NCBI RefSeq assembly: GCF_000208745.1
Contig: NC_030853.1
Coordinates: forward strand, 2,216,390-2,280,389
Source: Theobroma cacao
Lineage: Eukaryota; Streptophyta; Magnoliopsida; Malvales; Malvaceae
Direction: 5' to 3'
DNA: 64,000 nucleotides
Part shown: positions 48,173 through 60,932 of the stretch, in pieces
How the letters are laid out: every line of letters starts with the position of its first letter
Numbering within the stretch: position 1 is the stretch's first letter
Notes under the pieces: generated by a model
Seen by the model: only the letters and a program-made list of their open reading frames with translations
Told to the model about the DNA's origin: nothing
Database searches by the model: none
Translations under genes and position numbers: made by a program

Positions 48173-50982
48173 ATGGCGGGAACGAAACTGTACCGTAGCG
48201 AATTCACTCAGTCGCTCTCCTTTTGGCACTCATTCGCAACGGCACCACCGCCTGTGGGGCCGTACTCCAGCCGTGTCCGTTTCGACTCGGTTAACCTCAG
48301 TCGGGTTCGCGTCTTAGCTATGGCCGTGAAAAGGAGTCCGAAGCGTCTCAAGTACTCTGCTCCTCGCTTCGCCAAGGTCTAATTTGAATTTATTCTCAAT
48401 TGAATAATAATACTAGTAATATCTGAAAATTTAAATGAAAAAAAAAGGAAATTGACAGGAGGATGAGCTGGTTTATGTGGAAGCTGATCCGTCAGGAACA
48501 GATAGTTGGAAGCTTGAACCTGTAATTGAACTGTTAAAACAAGGAGCTGTTGGTGTTATTCCTACGGATACCGTGTAAGAACTGAAAAGCTCTCTCCTTA
48601 CTTTCTTTTATTACTTTTTCCCTTTTGTTTCTAAAAACAAAGGCCGTGTTTGGATGTAAAATGTAATTAAAAGTTCAATTTTAAGTTGTCTCTTTTAATA
48701 GGATAAAGACGCATCATTTTGCTTTTATCAGCTTGTGTTACAGTTTAGTATTTTAGTATGATTTTTTTTTAATGTTTTTTACTTGAAGCAAAATGTGAGT
48801 ACTAAAGTAAGGTCCAAACGAGGCCTTACAACTTCTTTTGAATTTCTTAAATCAAAGTTTTTGTTTTGGTGACTGTGAATGTTTTCTTTGTTCATAGGTA
48901 TGCGATAGTTTGTCATTTGAGAAGCCATTCATCCATTGAACGTCTTCGTAGGTAGATAGCGGTTGTCCTTTTTGTTCTAATTTCAGAGGTCTTAAGCATT
49001 TTTCTAATTTAATGTATAGCTGATAAAACCTGTTGCTTGTTCTCCTATTGCAGAATAAAAGATATTGAACCTTCCAAGGTAAATTTCAATACTTTACAAA
49101 CTTGACACTAGCAATGAATTATTCTTTTTTGATGAATATGCTTTGGGGTGCATGTTGTCATACCATAATAAGCTTATCAATTTTTCCATGCATCTAATTT
49201 TTGTGATCTTTCATGTCTTTTTACTGTCAATGCAGCCCCTTAGTATCTTATGCCGCTCTCTTCGAGACATTGACACTTATACAATGGGGTTCCCTTGTGG
49301 TGATGGCCAAGGTCACGCAAATATTTTTCGAGCTGTTAAGCATTGCTTGCCTGGGCCTGTAAGATTACTCTTTGTTTTGCCATGATCATCGTTTGCAGAA
49401 GGAACCTTAAAAGTACCCATTAGTGGCACTATAGAGCCAGAATAGAAGCAACACATTGTTATGTGTGGAGAACATGAGGGGATCTTTAGTTGGATCCACC
49501 ATACCGTGGTTTCTTATGGAGAAATTCTTCTTGTTCGGCACTTAGTATTAATGGCTTTAATGTTAATGATCTTTCTGCTTATTTTTTCTCCCCATGTTGG
49601 ACAATGGATGCAGGCATATAGATTTCCATATAGAACCTTTATGACCATATTAGGTGTTTTGGCATGGTGCATTTTCTTGGACCTGCTAATTTTTAAGTCT
49701 GTTTCCCTTGCATGTCTTTGTATCTCATGAGTGGAATGTTAATATAAATTTTTTTTTTTGTAAATAAGTGGAATGTTAATATGAGCGATATGTTCCACAA
49801 TGTTTTCAGAAAATGTTTTTAACTTGTACAACAAATTTCTGTGGAAACAGTATACATTCATCTTAACTGCAAGCAAAGAATTGCCTAAACAGTGTGTGAG
49901 GCATGGCACTACAAAAGAAAAATATGCTGCAAGGAAAAATGTAGGTGTACGTATGCCTGATGATGCCATATGTCAAGCAATATTAGAAAAGATGGACGCA
50001 CCTTTAATATCCACAAGGTTGGTTTCAAGTGTATATTGATGCCATTAAAGCTGATGGAACTGCTATTTTCATGGTGGATAATAAAGCAAACTAGATATAT
50101 AGCTTCTGCTTTTGTATCCCATATATGCCTTATTATTTTATTCTTAATGTCTGTTCCTTTTTGTTAGTGTCAAGTGGCCAAAAGAAAATGAGTGGATGAT
50201 AGATCCAGTTGTGATAGCTGATATATATGGACCAGAGGTATGAGTTTGTCTGGTTTAATTTATCTTTAAAGTTTGATTAAGCTATCAACTTTATAATTTC
50301 AACTTGAGCTATGGCAGTAACTATTACTTTCCAGATAAATTATTCTTGCAAAACAGTAATCTTTCTTGGATAACTCTTTATTGAATCACCTAGAAGAGCT
50401 ATTTTACTTTATTGGATAACTCTTTATTCATTCGTTTTTTTTCTCACAATTGAACTGTATTTTATTCCACTTTAGGGTCTTGATTTTGTTGTTGATGGTG
50501 GCATAAGAGTGGCTGATCCATCTACTGTTGTTGATATGACTGGGGCTTCTCCAAAAATTGTACGGCAAGGAAAGGTAAGTATATACATGCCATAATTCTC
50601 TATGATTACACTGTTGCTTACATATGGTATGACTTGTATTCCTGAATCAAGACAATGTGGTGGGATGAGTTCTGTCATCTTTTTATAACCTAAGAAATCT
50701 AACTTTTATTGAACAAATATAGTTCTTTTGTCCGACTTTGGTTCTAGTTAGCTATTGGCTAAGCTTTGCTTGTTATCTTAGATTTTTACAAGTAACCTTG
50801 TAATAAGTAAAGGGATGCAACACTCATTTAAGAGGAAAGAAGAAACTAATTGTGCAATATTCTCAACAAATCCGATTTGTTATATGTATGATGCTCAGGG
50901 ACCCAAACTACACTGGATGGTCACAGAAGAAGATGATGGATCTGCTGTCTACGCAGACGAACTCATCCCTTCAGCCACGTAG
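48173..50982 (+). CDS. YrdC/Sua5-domain protein (threonylcarbamoyl-AMP synthase-like), organelle-type
   Basis: Nine exons: 48173-48376, 48459-48574, 48898-48951, 49054-49078, 49236-49358, 49851-50017, 50168-50237, 50476-50574 and 50899-50982; 313 residues. An Arg/Ser-rich N-terminus of ~60 residues with few acidic residues suggests plastid or mitochondrial import. The YrdC fold follows: GAVGVIPTDTVYAIVC, RIKDIEPSKPLSILC, YTFILTASKELP, and VGVRMPDDAICQAILEKMDA. YrdC enzymes make threonylcarbamoyl-AMP for the t6A37 modification of tRNAs reading ANN codons. The usual SAN-x-SG segment after 'PLIST' is replaced by SVKWPKENEW, so catalysis should not be taken for granted. I recall the Arabidopsis counterpart At3g01920 as annotated 'DHBP synthase RibB-like', which shares the fold. 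Confidence 0.92.
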
Positions 50983-52208
50983 GAGTCTTGCTCCTTGTAG
51001 ACTTACAGGACAAGAGGAGCATTGTTCATACAGATTCAAGGTCGGATCAGTGGTTCTGCTTTCTTTGTCGTCGTGGTTTGTTGGAGATTTTTCCACCTCC
51101 ACAAAGAGATCAACTGTGTATGTTGTGTAAAGGAGGTCAAGCAATGGTATTGTATAGGTCTTCAACTCTCTCACTAACCATTTTGTATCAAACACCCTGT
51201 CCAGGGAAAACTGGTTTAAGGCTTCCATTCTCATTGCAAGCTTTGGTTTTAGCTTGGCAAGAAACGATATAACCCAAAGCCCAAAGGTGTTAATTGTATT
51301 TTATGATATTATTGTCCAAAAATAAAAGATAAAAAATAACTATCCATTCAATGACTTTCACTTTTGAAAAATAAACAAAATATTCTTATTATTGCAAAAT
51401 GGAAGAAATTTGTTTTGGCTAATTTAAATTGGAACTAGTATTTTCCTTGCGGAAGGATTGAAATTTTTTTAAATAATATTTAATTTTTAAAAATATTTAT
51501 AGTATTTTTATATTTTAATATATGGTATATCAATATAGTCATATTTCATTAATAATGATAATTCTTAAAATAACCATTAATAATCAAAATCAAATAACTA
51601 CATTTACTTTTAAAAAAATCGAAGTTGATAATCATCCCTCACAAAAAGCAAATTCTCTTTTTTTTTTTTCTTCCTTTTGAATGGAATGGGGACTTGTACT
51701 GTTGAATGTTTAAATCGAAAATAATAGGCAGTATTAATCAAATGGAATTTTCAATTTGAGGTCTGATCCACTGATAAAGAAGGCACATAATGTACTTGGG
51801 AAATGAGAGGAAAACTAGTTCTTTTGCATGCATGATACTGACCACTGAGTGCCACAACATTTATGTGTCAATGAGAGCAAATGTTGCAGGCAGTAATGGG
51901 GTCAACATTAACTTCTTTTATTTTCAAAAGGGCAAGAAATAAAATACAACAAAAATACCAATTGCATTAAATTAAAGATGCATCAAGGCCAATGGTAGCT
52001 ATGGAGGAATGTGAACTTCTTAATATCAGCAGTTAATGAGATTAACTACTATGGTTGGTGGTGGTTGACCACAACTTTTCTTCACTTCTTCAAACTTAAA
52101 TGAGCATCAGGTGAAAGCTACAACTCTCAATGTTTGCTAAGCTCTCAACAACTCAAAACCTCTCTTCCTATCTTTCTCCTCTGGTTTTGCCGGTTGACTT
52201 TGAAGTAG
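50983..52208. other. Spacer between the YrdC-like and membrane-protein genes
   Basis: YrdC-like 3' UTR to about 51300, then AT-rich DNA, then the promoter and leader of the gene at 52209, which has a CT-rich stretch at 52161-52182. Small open frames at 50971-51272 lie in the 3' UTR and look non-coding. Confidence 0.45.
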
Positions 52209-55200
52209 ATGGCAATTCCTGAAATGGGGTTGTTCAGGTTTCTTAAACTGAGTGTTTGTGTTGCCGTGATGGTGGTGGTTGCACTGAACTTTGCTGACTC
52301 AGCTGTTTACATTCATTTTGATCAAACTCCCCCAGCATGGTCAAGGTTCTCCACTGCTAGTTTTCGGTACTCGGTTGAAAGGGCTGATGGTTCTAATGCT
52401 TGCAGGAATAATAGTTGTTCTATTTACTGTGAGGTATTACTCCTCCTGATCACTTCTCCCCCATTGTGCTTGATCTCAGTCAAGTAAAGATAGCTGAATC
52501 TTTAGATCCTCCAGTTTGTGTATTTAAGACCATAGCTAGCTTATAGAATCTAAAATGTTAAATCCTTCAGTTTTGGAATATTGCACAAGTACTAAAAATG
52601 CTAAACCAAAAGATAATTTTGACATATATGTTCTGGCAGTTCAGAGTTACTATATAGAAACAACTTAAAAGAGTCTGTTGCTGTGTACCTAACGTAGTTG
52701 ATGGTTTCTGCAGAGTTAAAATCCTTCTCCAGAGGTCAATGTGGACCTTGAATTTACCAACTACTTTAGCTTGAGAGGGTCTATTCATTGTGAATTTACA
52801 AAGATATTTAACTTTGTTCTTGATGAGCAGTTGGATGGCCAGCGATTGAGACCATGTCATGTTGGTACCGTAGTACTGAGAAACTTAACTGCAAATCATG
52901 AGCATAACTTCCTTCTCAACGTCACAACCCGAAATGGAGAGAAAAACTCTTCAGCTTATTCATGGTTTATCGGTAAGTAAATATATCCACTTTACATATA
53001 TCTTCTTACTGAGGAGTTGCACTCTTCTTGCGGATGACTAGCCATTGCTTTATCTACAGAAGAGCACCTTTTTTACTGTCACCAAGAAATTAAGCAGATA
53101 TTAGTTTTTCTGATAATGCAGTGATCTTTCATAAAGATGAAAGTTTATATCTTTCATATTTTACTTATGGTTTATACTCTTGTTTATAGGAATCTAAAGT
53201 TTGTGTCTGTGTTTTTCTTTTTCTTTTTATTGTTTAAGATACAATCCCACCAACAGCAATTATGTCAAGTGAACAGAATTACACGAGTGCGGAAAAAATT
53301 ACAATTGACATTACATTCAGTGAAGCTTGCACTGGACATGGTGGCTTCAAGTGTGTGAACTCATCAAACTGTGATGTAAGTAGGGTGCTCTTGCTCAGAA
53401 CTTGCTTGTTGAATGTGAGATGAGGTTCATAAGACTACCTTCTTCCTAAGGGGCATCAATCAATTATTTAGTACCTTAATGCTTGAATATGATAACAATT
53501 CATTTTGTAGGTTAGTATTGACGGTCCAGCTCAGGTCCAAGCATCCTCACTAAGCATCATTAAACCCAACATCAAATACAGTCTCCTACTAGTTCTATCC
53601 ATGAAACATAGATATGCGCGTGTAGTGGTTAGAATGGCAGATGATTTTTGCAAGGATCGGGCTGGAAACAATTTCACCAGGAGCAATGCTTCCACTGCAA
53701 TTATTCACTTTGGTGAGACATCAGTCAACAACTTGTGCATTGATGTTACTGGCCAAAATCTCATTTTTGAACCTTTTAATTGTTCTTATCTGCATAACTT
53801 GTCATAGATAGACGACCGGTGTGGGTTGATCTTTCGTCATCTGTTCCATCAAATGAGTTGGCAATCAATGGGGTTCCCAGGACTGTTTTTGCAACTAACA
53901 GAATGAAGAATTTGGAGGTGTACTTGGATTTCAGCATTCCAGTCATTAATTCAACAGAGCAGATCCTAACTGCATTATATGTGAATTCTGGTAGTCTGAT
54001 ACCTGTTCATGAGAGAACTCATGGAAACCACCGATTTGTTTTTCGTGTAAGCAGCCAACATCATTAAATTTCTTTGACTTACATCCCTATGAAGACAATT
54101 TTACATATTAACATTTTTTTAGCTCAAGAATATTGCATCAGAAACTGAAATCATCACAGTCAAACTACAAGCTGGCTTATTGATCGGCAGAACAAGCACT
54201 CCTGTCTCACCTGTTGCAGCACTTACATTCCTCTATGGTATGTTTTTTCCACAGTTTGGCCTCCAGAAAGAGTTAGTGCAATCTTCTTTTTTTGGCCTAC
54301 AGCATCTTTGTGGAGCTAATTGATGAATTTTCCTCAAAGATTGCGCCAAGCCTGGAGTAGGCCTAAGTACCAGTTCACAAAATGTCACAAAGGAGTCCAA
54401 TATCAATGCAATTGTTGAGTTCACGAAGCCAGTTTTTGGTTTTGAAGCCTCCATGATAGAGGTGAATGGAGGGAGACTCATAAGGCAGGTGCATATGGAG
54501 ATCCAAACTTTCAATATCTGACGCTCAAGAAGCAGTCATGTCATTCTGTGATGCATCTAACAACATTGTTGTTCATGTAGGTTTAAAGAACTTTCAAGAG
54601 CTCTTTACTCTTTGACTGTTCTGGCAGTAAGTAATAGTAAGGTGTCAATTACCATTCCTGAAGGGAAAGTTAACGATATTTCAGGAAATATGAATCTGGC
54701 ATCTAATAGACTTGAAATGGTTCACTGTAAGAATAATTACTTTTCAGTTTTCACTATCCTATTTTTCTTTTGAACTATTATACTTTCTCATAGTCCATGT
54801 CTCACTGAGATTTTAATTTTCAGCACAGGCAAATCCACAGGGTAATATGTGGACATTTTTCCTGAAAGAAGAATAGTTTATTCTGTATGGCATGACTACT
54901 ATTTCTCAAGTTCTGGTTCTTATTATACACAGATTCAACACCTGCAATATCAACAGCACTGCACTCATTTGTGACTTCGGGAGTCTTAGCAACAACACTA
55001 GCTGCTGCTATTCTTTCACTTTCCTCCACAAATCTTGGAGCAATAAGTAAACTTAACTCTGCAAGTAATAATTTTGTAGCTTCTGATCCATCAATGAATC
55101 TACATGTAAGCAATTTTCAATAGCTTGATAGTGTCAACATGCTAGCAAGTTTCTCTATATTCAAATTTGTACCAGAACATTATACATTTTGTGCCATCAG

Positions 55201-57459
55201 TAAGCTCAAAGTAAAGATTTGGAAAAATTTTCATCACAGGGAATGATAGGACACCTGCAAGTGTTTGTCCTTTCAGACTGGCTATTGTCTGATCAACCCA
55301 TTGAATATTCTGAGACAACAAAAGGTCTTAGGTGGCTCATACCTCGACAGAAACTTCCATGGAAAAGGAATGGCTATTCAATTTGGCCTAACAATGTTTA
55401 TTTGGATCAAGGGAGGTTCGTGAAGAGACCCAGTAGCTGGTTTAGCGGATACCTTTCTGATGAGAGAGCTTACCATGACATTGGCTTAGATAACTCATCT
55501 TACGTGCAACGAAAGTTACTATTTCCAGCTGAAATTGACTCAAAGTTCAGTTGGCTCCATGGAAGGCAAAACATAAGCAAAGAAGACTCTCCTTTTGGGC
55601 TACCTCTTAATTCAAATGAATACTTCACCTTTTTCTTGGTTGGTATATTCCTTATGGTGTTAATATTATGTTTTTAAATGAGAACCTCTAAATTTCTCTT
55701 CACTGTTATGCAGAGGGGAGAGCCATTATCTGCTAGCAATGTTGTCAAGAAATTGGAGAATTACAAAGGGTAGATACAAAATTTAACTTTTAATTTAGTG
55801 GCGTAAGAGAACTAATTTTAAAAACAAGTTTTCAGTTGATTTTTGTTGCAATTAGTAAAGTACTGAAGTAGATTTTTTAACAGTTGGCAGGACATGGCAA
55901 TGAACTTGTTCTGGCTGAGCATAGGAGTGGGTAGCCTGCTAATAGTTCATTTTGCACTGTTAGTTTTCTTAAGATGGAGGATAGGGACAGCAGCTCAAGG
56001 GATACTTTCAGTTCCGAGGTTCGAACTCCTCCTTGTAATTCTCATGCTACCGTGTATCTCCCAGTCTTCTGCATTTGTAATAAGAGGTGAGAAATTATAG
56101 CTATGACTTCTGGTTTCAATAGATTATCTTGATGTTTCCATGAACTAAGGATATATATGATCGATAGGTGGTACAATTGAGGGGATCATCACTGGAGCTT
56201 TGTTGCTAGCCATCCCTGCAGCATTTATTTTATCTGTATGCCTTTTCCTCACAATTACCGTCTTCACTGGCAGCCTTGCTCGGTACAAAGAAATCAGACA
56301 TGCCAATGCTGAGGAAAAATGGCATAAAAAACTGTGGTTCTTCTTAGTGGGGAGGCCTGCTAATGGAAAATGGTTTTATATGGATGGACTGCCTTCATCA
56401 TTCCTCTCTCGCTTTGGAATTCTATTCGAGGACCAAAAGGGTCCTCCATTGTTTGTCTTTGTTGACCAGAATGACTCAAACACTATGCCTAGGTGGGTTG
56501 GAAGTGGCCAAAATGGAATCGGAAGAATGAGGGCTGTCAGCTCAGATGACAGCCACGAAGAAATGAAAATTTCCTTGTTTAAGAGGTTCTTAGGTTGTGC
56601 TAGATCTTCCTATATTATTGTTGATCTTTTAAGAAGAGTCTGCTTGGGAGTAATCTCTGGATCCTACTCATCACACAGATCAAGCCAAAGCGTTTGTGCA
56701 TTGACGATCACACTGCTGCAGTTCTTATGTTTATTTACTCTCAAACCACACATCAGAAGGGGAGTTTACATTGTGGAAAGCATTTCTCTGTTGAGTGAGG
56801 CAGGCGTCTTTGGTCTGTCCATCAGTATGAATAAATCAAATTCAGTCAGAGAAAAAACTTTGGGACTTCTAATGCTGGCTCTCCTTTTCCTTTCCTTTGT
56901 TGCTCAACTTGTAAATGAGTGGTATGCACTGATAAAATGCCTTCTAAGTATCTCTCAGCCACATAAGAATTCTTTTAAACTCGGGTTGAAGTTTGCTGCT
57001 AAGGGTCTTCTGTTGCCTTTCCTCCCAAGGAAGCATTGGTCAAGAGTCATACCTGGTTCCTCACAAGCAAACTCAGTCTTAGTCCCGGCCCTTCCTCGAA
57101 GTAGGGAAACTGAATTTGTAAGAAGAGATCACAGGGAACCTCATGGTGGCCAATTTAGTTCCATGACTGCAACAGTAGTCCCTCTTCTCAGTCCGGGTTC
57201 ACCAATTATTAAAGCAACAGGTACAGCTGCAGAGACAACTCATACTGTGCAGAAACCAGGGGAAAGTAAAAGGGGAAAAGGACTTAAATTTGATCCAAGG
57301 AATGATGTGAAGAAACTAAGGGAGTTGGCAAGGGCCAGTTTCTCTGGGAATTCAAAGGATGAGGAAACTAACACCAGCTATAGATACAGGTTACAATCTT
57401 TTTCTCCTGAAACTGTCTCAAATGATCCTCAAACCTCCACTTCTAAAATTACAAAGTAA
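52209..57459 (+). CDS. Large plant membrane protein: signal peptide, Ig-like extracellular repeats, multi-helix C-terminal half
   Basis: Fourteen exons: 52209-52433, 52831-52972, 53239-53375, 53511-53712, 53808-54046, 54123-54237, 54340-54484, 54581-54726, 54824-54841, 54933-55105, 55240-55638, 55714-55769, 55884-56086 and 56168-57459; 1,163 residues. A signal peptide at ~10-32 is followed by ~420 residues of beta-rich repeats. These contain DTIPPTAIMSS, ACTGHGGFKC, paired cysteines and many N-glycosylation sequons, and resemble bacterial Ig-like (Big) or cadherin-like modules. A hydrophobic stretch at ~465-485 is followed by a Trp-rich linker (residues 515-645). About seven further membrane helices lie between ~670 and 955, for example MNLFWLSIGVGSLLIVHFAL and ALLLAIPAAFILSV. 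The cytosolic tail is basic and Ser-rich. The later helices faintly resemble TRP-like or flavin-carrier membrane domains. I know no named function. Intron 7 uses a GC donor, and exon 9 is 18 nt. Confidence 0.85.
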
Positions 57460-58290
57460 ATAAATGATGTATAGATTAATATGGCTGCAGAATAAACAAA
57501 TGGATGTTCAACTTTGTCCTGTGCCAAAGATCTTTTTGTTCTTATAGAATTGTATCTGGATTTAGATATGCTTAATTTATAATCTATTAACCTTGTATTT
57601 ACACATATCAGCTGGCAAAGAGCATCTCATATCAATGTTGATCAAGTTTCAAAAAAAGCTAGTACAATATTTCTGAATTATTGCCTCAATTCAACATTCA
57701 GTTTCCTTGAATGTCAACAGAAATATATTTGATTTAAACTCAAAATTCTGTCTCATCCATGTTGCTAATACAACTAACTGTAGTATGAGCTACAAACAAG
57801 AATTGTAGAAGTTAAGTGCTCTAGAGCAAATAGTTAAAAGTTGGACGGACGTGTTGGCTGCATACGAGGGCGATCAATCTGCTGCAGAAGAGATCTTAAA
57901 GAACAACATGTTGGGAGGTCTTGTAGCCTAGGTTTTGGCAAGTGGAGAGATTCTTTGAGCTCTCCATTTGTTGTTTTACTGTAAGCTGTTGCTTTGATTT
58001 TGGCTCAATGTTTTTAGTTTTGATGAATCTCTTGGATTCTTTGTTGTGTTCTGTTGGAACTAGGATGATCTTTTTGTATAGGTGTTTTCTTTTGTTCATG
58101 GTGATGTGTTGCCAATTGCTTTTTGGGCAGAGTCTCACAGGTTATAATTGTATAATCTTCACCCATCTAAGGCAACTATTATGCCACCAAGAGTCTTTTG
58201 TCAATGAGGACTTAAGACTTGAAGTGGCAGGTTGATGGCTGGCTTTAATAATAAATCACCTTAAAAAAAACAGTTGGATGGATAAGAATG
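57460..58290. other. 3' UTR and spacer
   Basis: Follows the membrane-protein stop. No recognised features; the plus-strand 97-codon frame at 57942-58235 looks non-coding. Confidence 0.45.
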
Positions 58291-59247
58291 TTAGATGAAA
58301 TGGAAGAAAAGCCACAGTGATGAATGCCAACATACCAAAAATACGAAGTTTTTCTTATGGCCCTCCATATTCATCAAAATTTGGCAGATTCTACCGTAAT
58401 CCCCAAGTTCTGATAAAGATTCTTCTTCTAATTCTTGCTTTTTTGGTGGCATTATAAACTGAGCAAGGCCATGTACGATGAGGAAATGGCTATCATACAT
58501 TTCCGGAAAGATCACTGGAACATCATTAAGCAAAACGACATCACCTGATTCGGTCACATTGATCAAGAACCCTTTTGCGAAAGTAGACAAAACTGTTCCA
58601 TCATTGAGCCTAGACAAATCTTTCCATGGAAGCAACCTGGGAACTACATGTCTCCGGAATATACCCGATTAATCGCTAAAAGATCTTATGCCCGCTTCTA
58701 TTGCTTCATCAACTGATGCAAAGATTGTCAATCTTGTCCGAGGGCTGAACCCTCCCAATTGGATACCAAGAAAGGTGGCCATGCTTGTATAACCCCTGGA
58801 CATCAACAAATCCGAAGCCTGATCGTAAAGATCAACATCAAAACTTGCCTCTCGGTAAAATGAATAAGCATCATGCTCCACGGGAAAACAAGGAAGGATC
58901 TCAAAAGATGGATCAAAGAAATCATCTGTTCCCTATATTATCAGCGCCCCATCATCGAATATGACTGATTTTGGGATCAAGACATTATTAATGGAAATCA
59001 TGGCACCAAAACTCTTAACAGTACTGACGATCAAAGAATAATTCGACGACAATGTAGGTATTCTTGCACCGGAAGGAAGGGTCTGGAGGGTTTCAGCGGA
59101 GAATCTTGCTGAGGAGATATGATACTGAAGTTGGACAAGAGAAGACTGGCCTGACCGAGCGAAAGCAGATTCCGAAGGAGCGAAAATGGTTGCTGTTGAC
59201 GATTCAAGATTGAGAATACCAGATGCGAGGTGAAGAGTTGGCCCCAT
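58291..59247 (-). pseudogene. Fasciclin-like (FLA19/20/21-type) pseudogene with two in-frame stops
   Basis: One minus-strand frame of 318 codons, without frameshift, encodes two fasciclin (FAS1) domains broken by TAG at 58933-58935 and TAA at 58669-58671. Domain 1 shows TIFAPSESAFARSG, LVQLQYHISS and LPSGARIPTL. Domain 2 shows FLGIQLGGFSPRTRLTIFAS and ends with VFPEMY/LIVHGL-type sequence. FAS1 proteins of this group are secreted cell-wall adhesion proteins. The expected N-terminal signal peptide is missing: a stop lies a few codons upstream of SDSGYLSMGP. No GT-AG intron would remove either stop. Upstream 59280-59400 has a leader-like CT-rich and TATAAAA-containing stretch, so transcription is possible. 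Probably a recently dead copy; sequencing error at both stops is less likely. Confidence 0.82.
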
Positions 59248-60932
59248 GGAGAGATACCCAGAGTCTGAAAAAGAAGAGAGTTTTTATAGAATTCTTTAAC
59301 GTCGTGAGAGAGAGTGTGTGCTTTAAAGGGTTCTTTAGCGATAGTAATGGCTACTCCATTAGCCTGGTTATATAGGGTTAGGTGTTGAGTAGGGCTTAGA
59401 TAGTAATTTTATTATTTGTATCATCTGTGGATAGGGTTCTGTATATACCCGAATTCGATTATATTTTTTTTATTTTATGAAATTAAAAATAAATTTATAT
59501 TATTAATTAAATTAATTTTAAAAAATTATAATTATTAATTAAGTTATAATATCTTTTAATACATATTTTATATATTATATTAATTTATAAAAAATATAAT
59601 AATTATTATATATATACTTTTAATATAACATATTTGCACGTAACCATTTGTCTCATTGATTAGTATGAGTTCGGATCATTTTTCTTTGAATATTTGTTTT
59701 TAATTATTCAAGTTGATATTTGATATATTTATTGTTGATTATTTAAATTTAAATTTTATTGTTTGTGCGTTTTTATAAATTCAATTATTAGTGAATTATA
59801 TAAAATATAAATAAAAAATATTATTTTATATGAATATGGGTATGAATTTGGGTTCGGATAATTGGGGACCTATCAAGAACATATTAATAATTTTTTTACA
59901 TAATCGAATATTTAAATAAATTTGAATATATATTAAGGTTCGAGTAATAAATTTTAAAAATATTCGAATAATTATAAAATTCAAGTATGGAGATACTTAT
60001 TTATTAATCAAGTTTAGATTCAGATAACTCAAAATTAATAAGTATCATTCCCGTGGACATCTCTACATTCTCTTCTTGTTCCCCTTTTGTTGAACGAGAG
60101 AGAGAGAGAGGGGAGGCTTGTGGTATCAAATTTTAGTTATACCCGAAGAGCGGGAAAGTAAGAAGTTAGTTATTTTTTGTCAGCAAACAAGCAAACCCTT
60201 CCTGACTTATTTTATTTTTCAATGTTTTAACATGTCAATTTTATGTATTTAACAATTCAAACCCCTAGTGAGTCCCAAAAGTAATATTTGTTCACTTCAA
60301 GAACTGAATTATCAAACAATACAGTCAAAAATTTTTATGGTACAGTTAAATCAAAAGAAATACTATTAAAGATAAAAAAAATATAGTTAAAAAGATTTTT
60401 AAAACCATTATTGGAAAAAGTGCAATTAAAAGTCGAATTTGTTATTGTGACGGGTTTAAGAAATTAATTAGAGATATGTAAAGTGTATAATTTAAATATT
60501 AGAAATTAGTATTAGGTCATTTGGTGTCGGTATTGCATGCTAAAAACCTATGCATGACGTGCCTTTTTAAGCAGACATTTCCTTTCAGTTAGGCATGTGT
60601 TTTGATTAACACAACATTTGATGAAAATACGTACTTGCATGGAGTATTCAATCTTGTACAACCATTGTAACATACCTTTTCAGAATGGACATGTCCTTTC
60701 ATTTAGTTATGTTCTTGAACTGAAGTAAACAGCACAACCTTAAGTTGATTGAATCAAACGTTGTTGTTTTCATGAAAATGGGTGATTTTTTTAAAGAATC
60801 ACCAGTTGTGTCTGTTGTGAAAAGGTTCATCGAAACAACGCTTGTGATTTCTATTTAACCATGATATCTACTACGTCATTAATCTATCACTTCGTTAGCC
60901 TTTAATTGGCTCTAGGCCTCTAGCATTTGTTC
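59248..60932. other. AT-rich intergenic region with possible MITE remnant
   Basis: No coding frames. 59430-60066 has repeated ACCCGAATTCG / GGGTTCGGATAA / CCGTGGACATCTCTAC words, which are common in plant hAT-type or LTR remnants with a GATGTCCACGG end. GA-rich tract at 60098-60111. The F-box gene promoter presumably occupies the last several hundred bases. Confidence 0.4.

Noticed and set aside
52567..52860. Extending exon 2 of the large membrane protein upstream to include the 52741 frame
   Set aside because: An in-frame stop lies just upstream. The acceptor at 52830 instead joins CSIYCE directly to LDGQRLRPC in phase and fits the domain.
60927..60932. Upstream TTG start for the F-box protein
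   Set aside because: The first ATG at 60933 is six bases downstream, and plant genes rarely use TTG.
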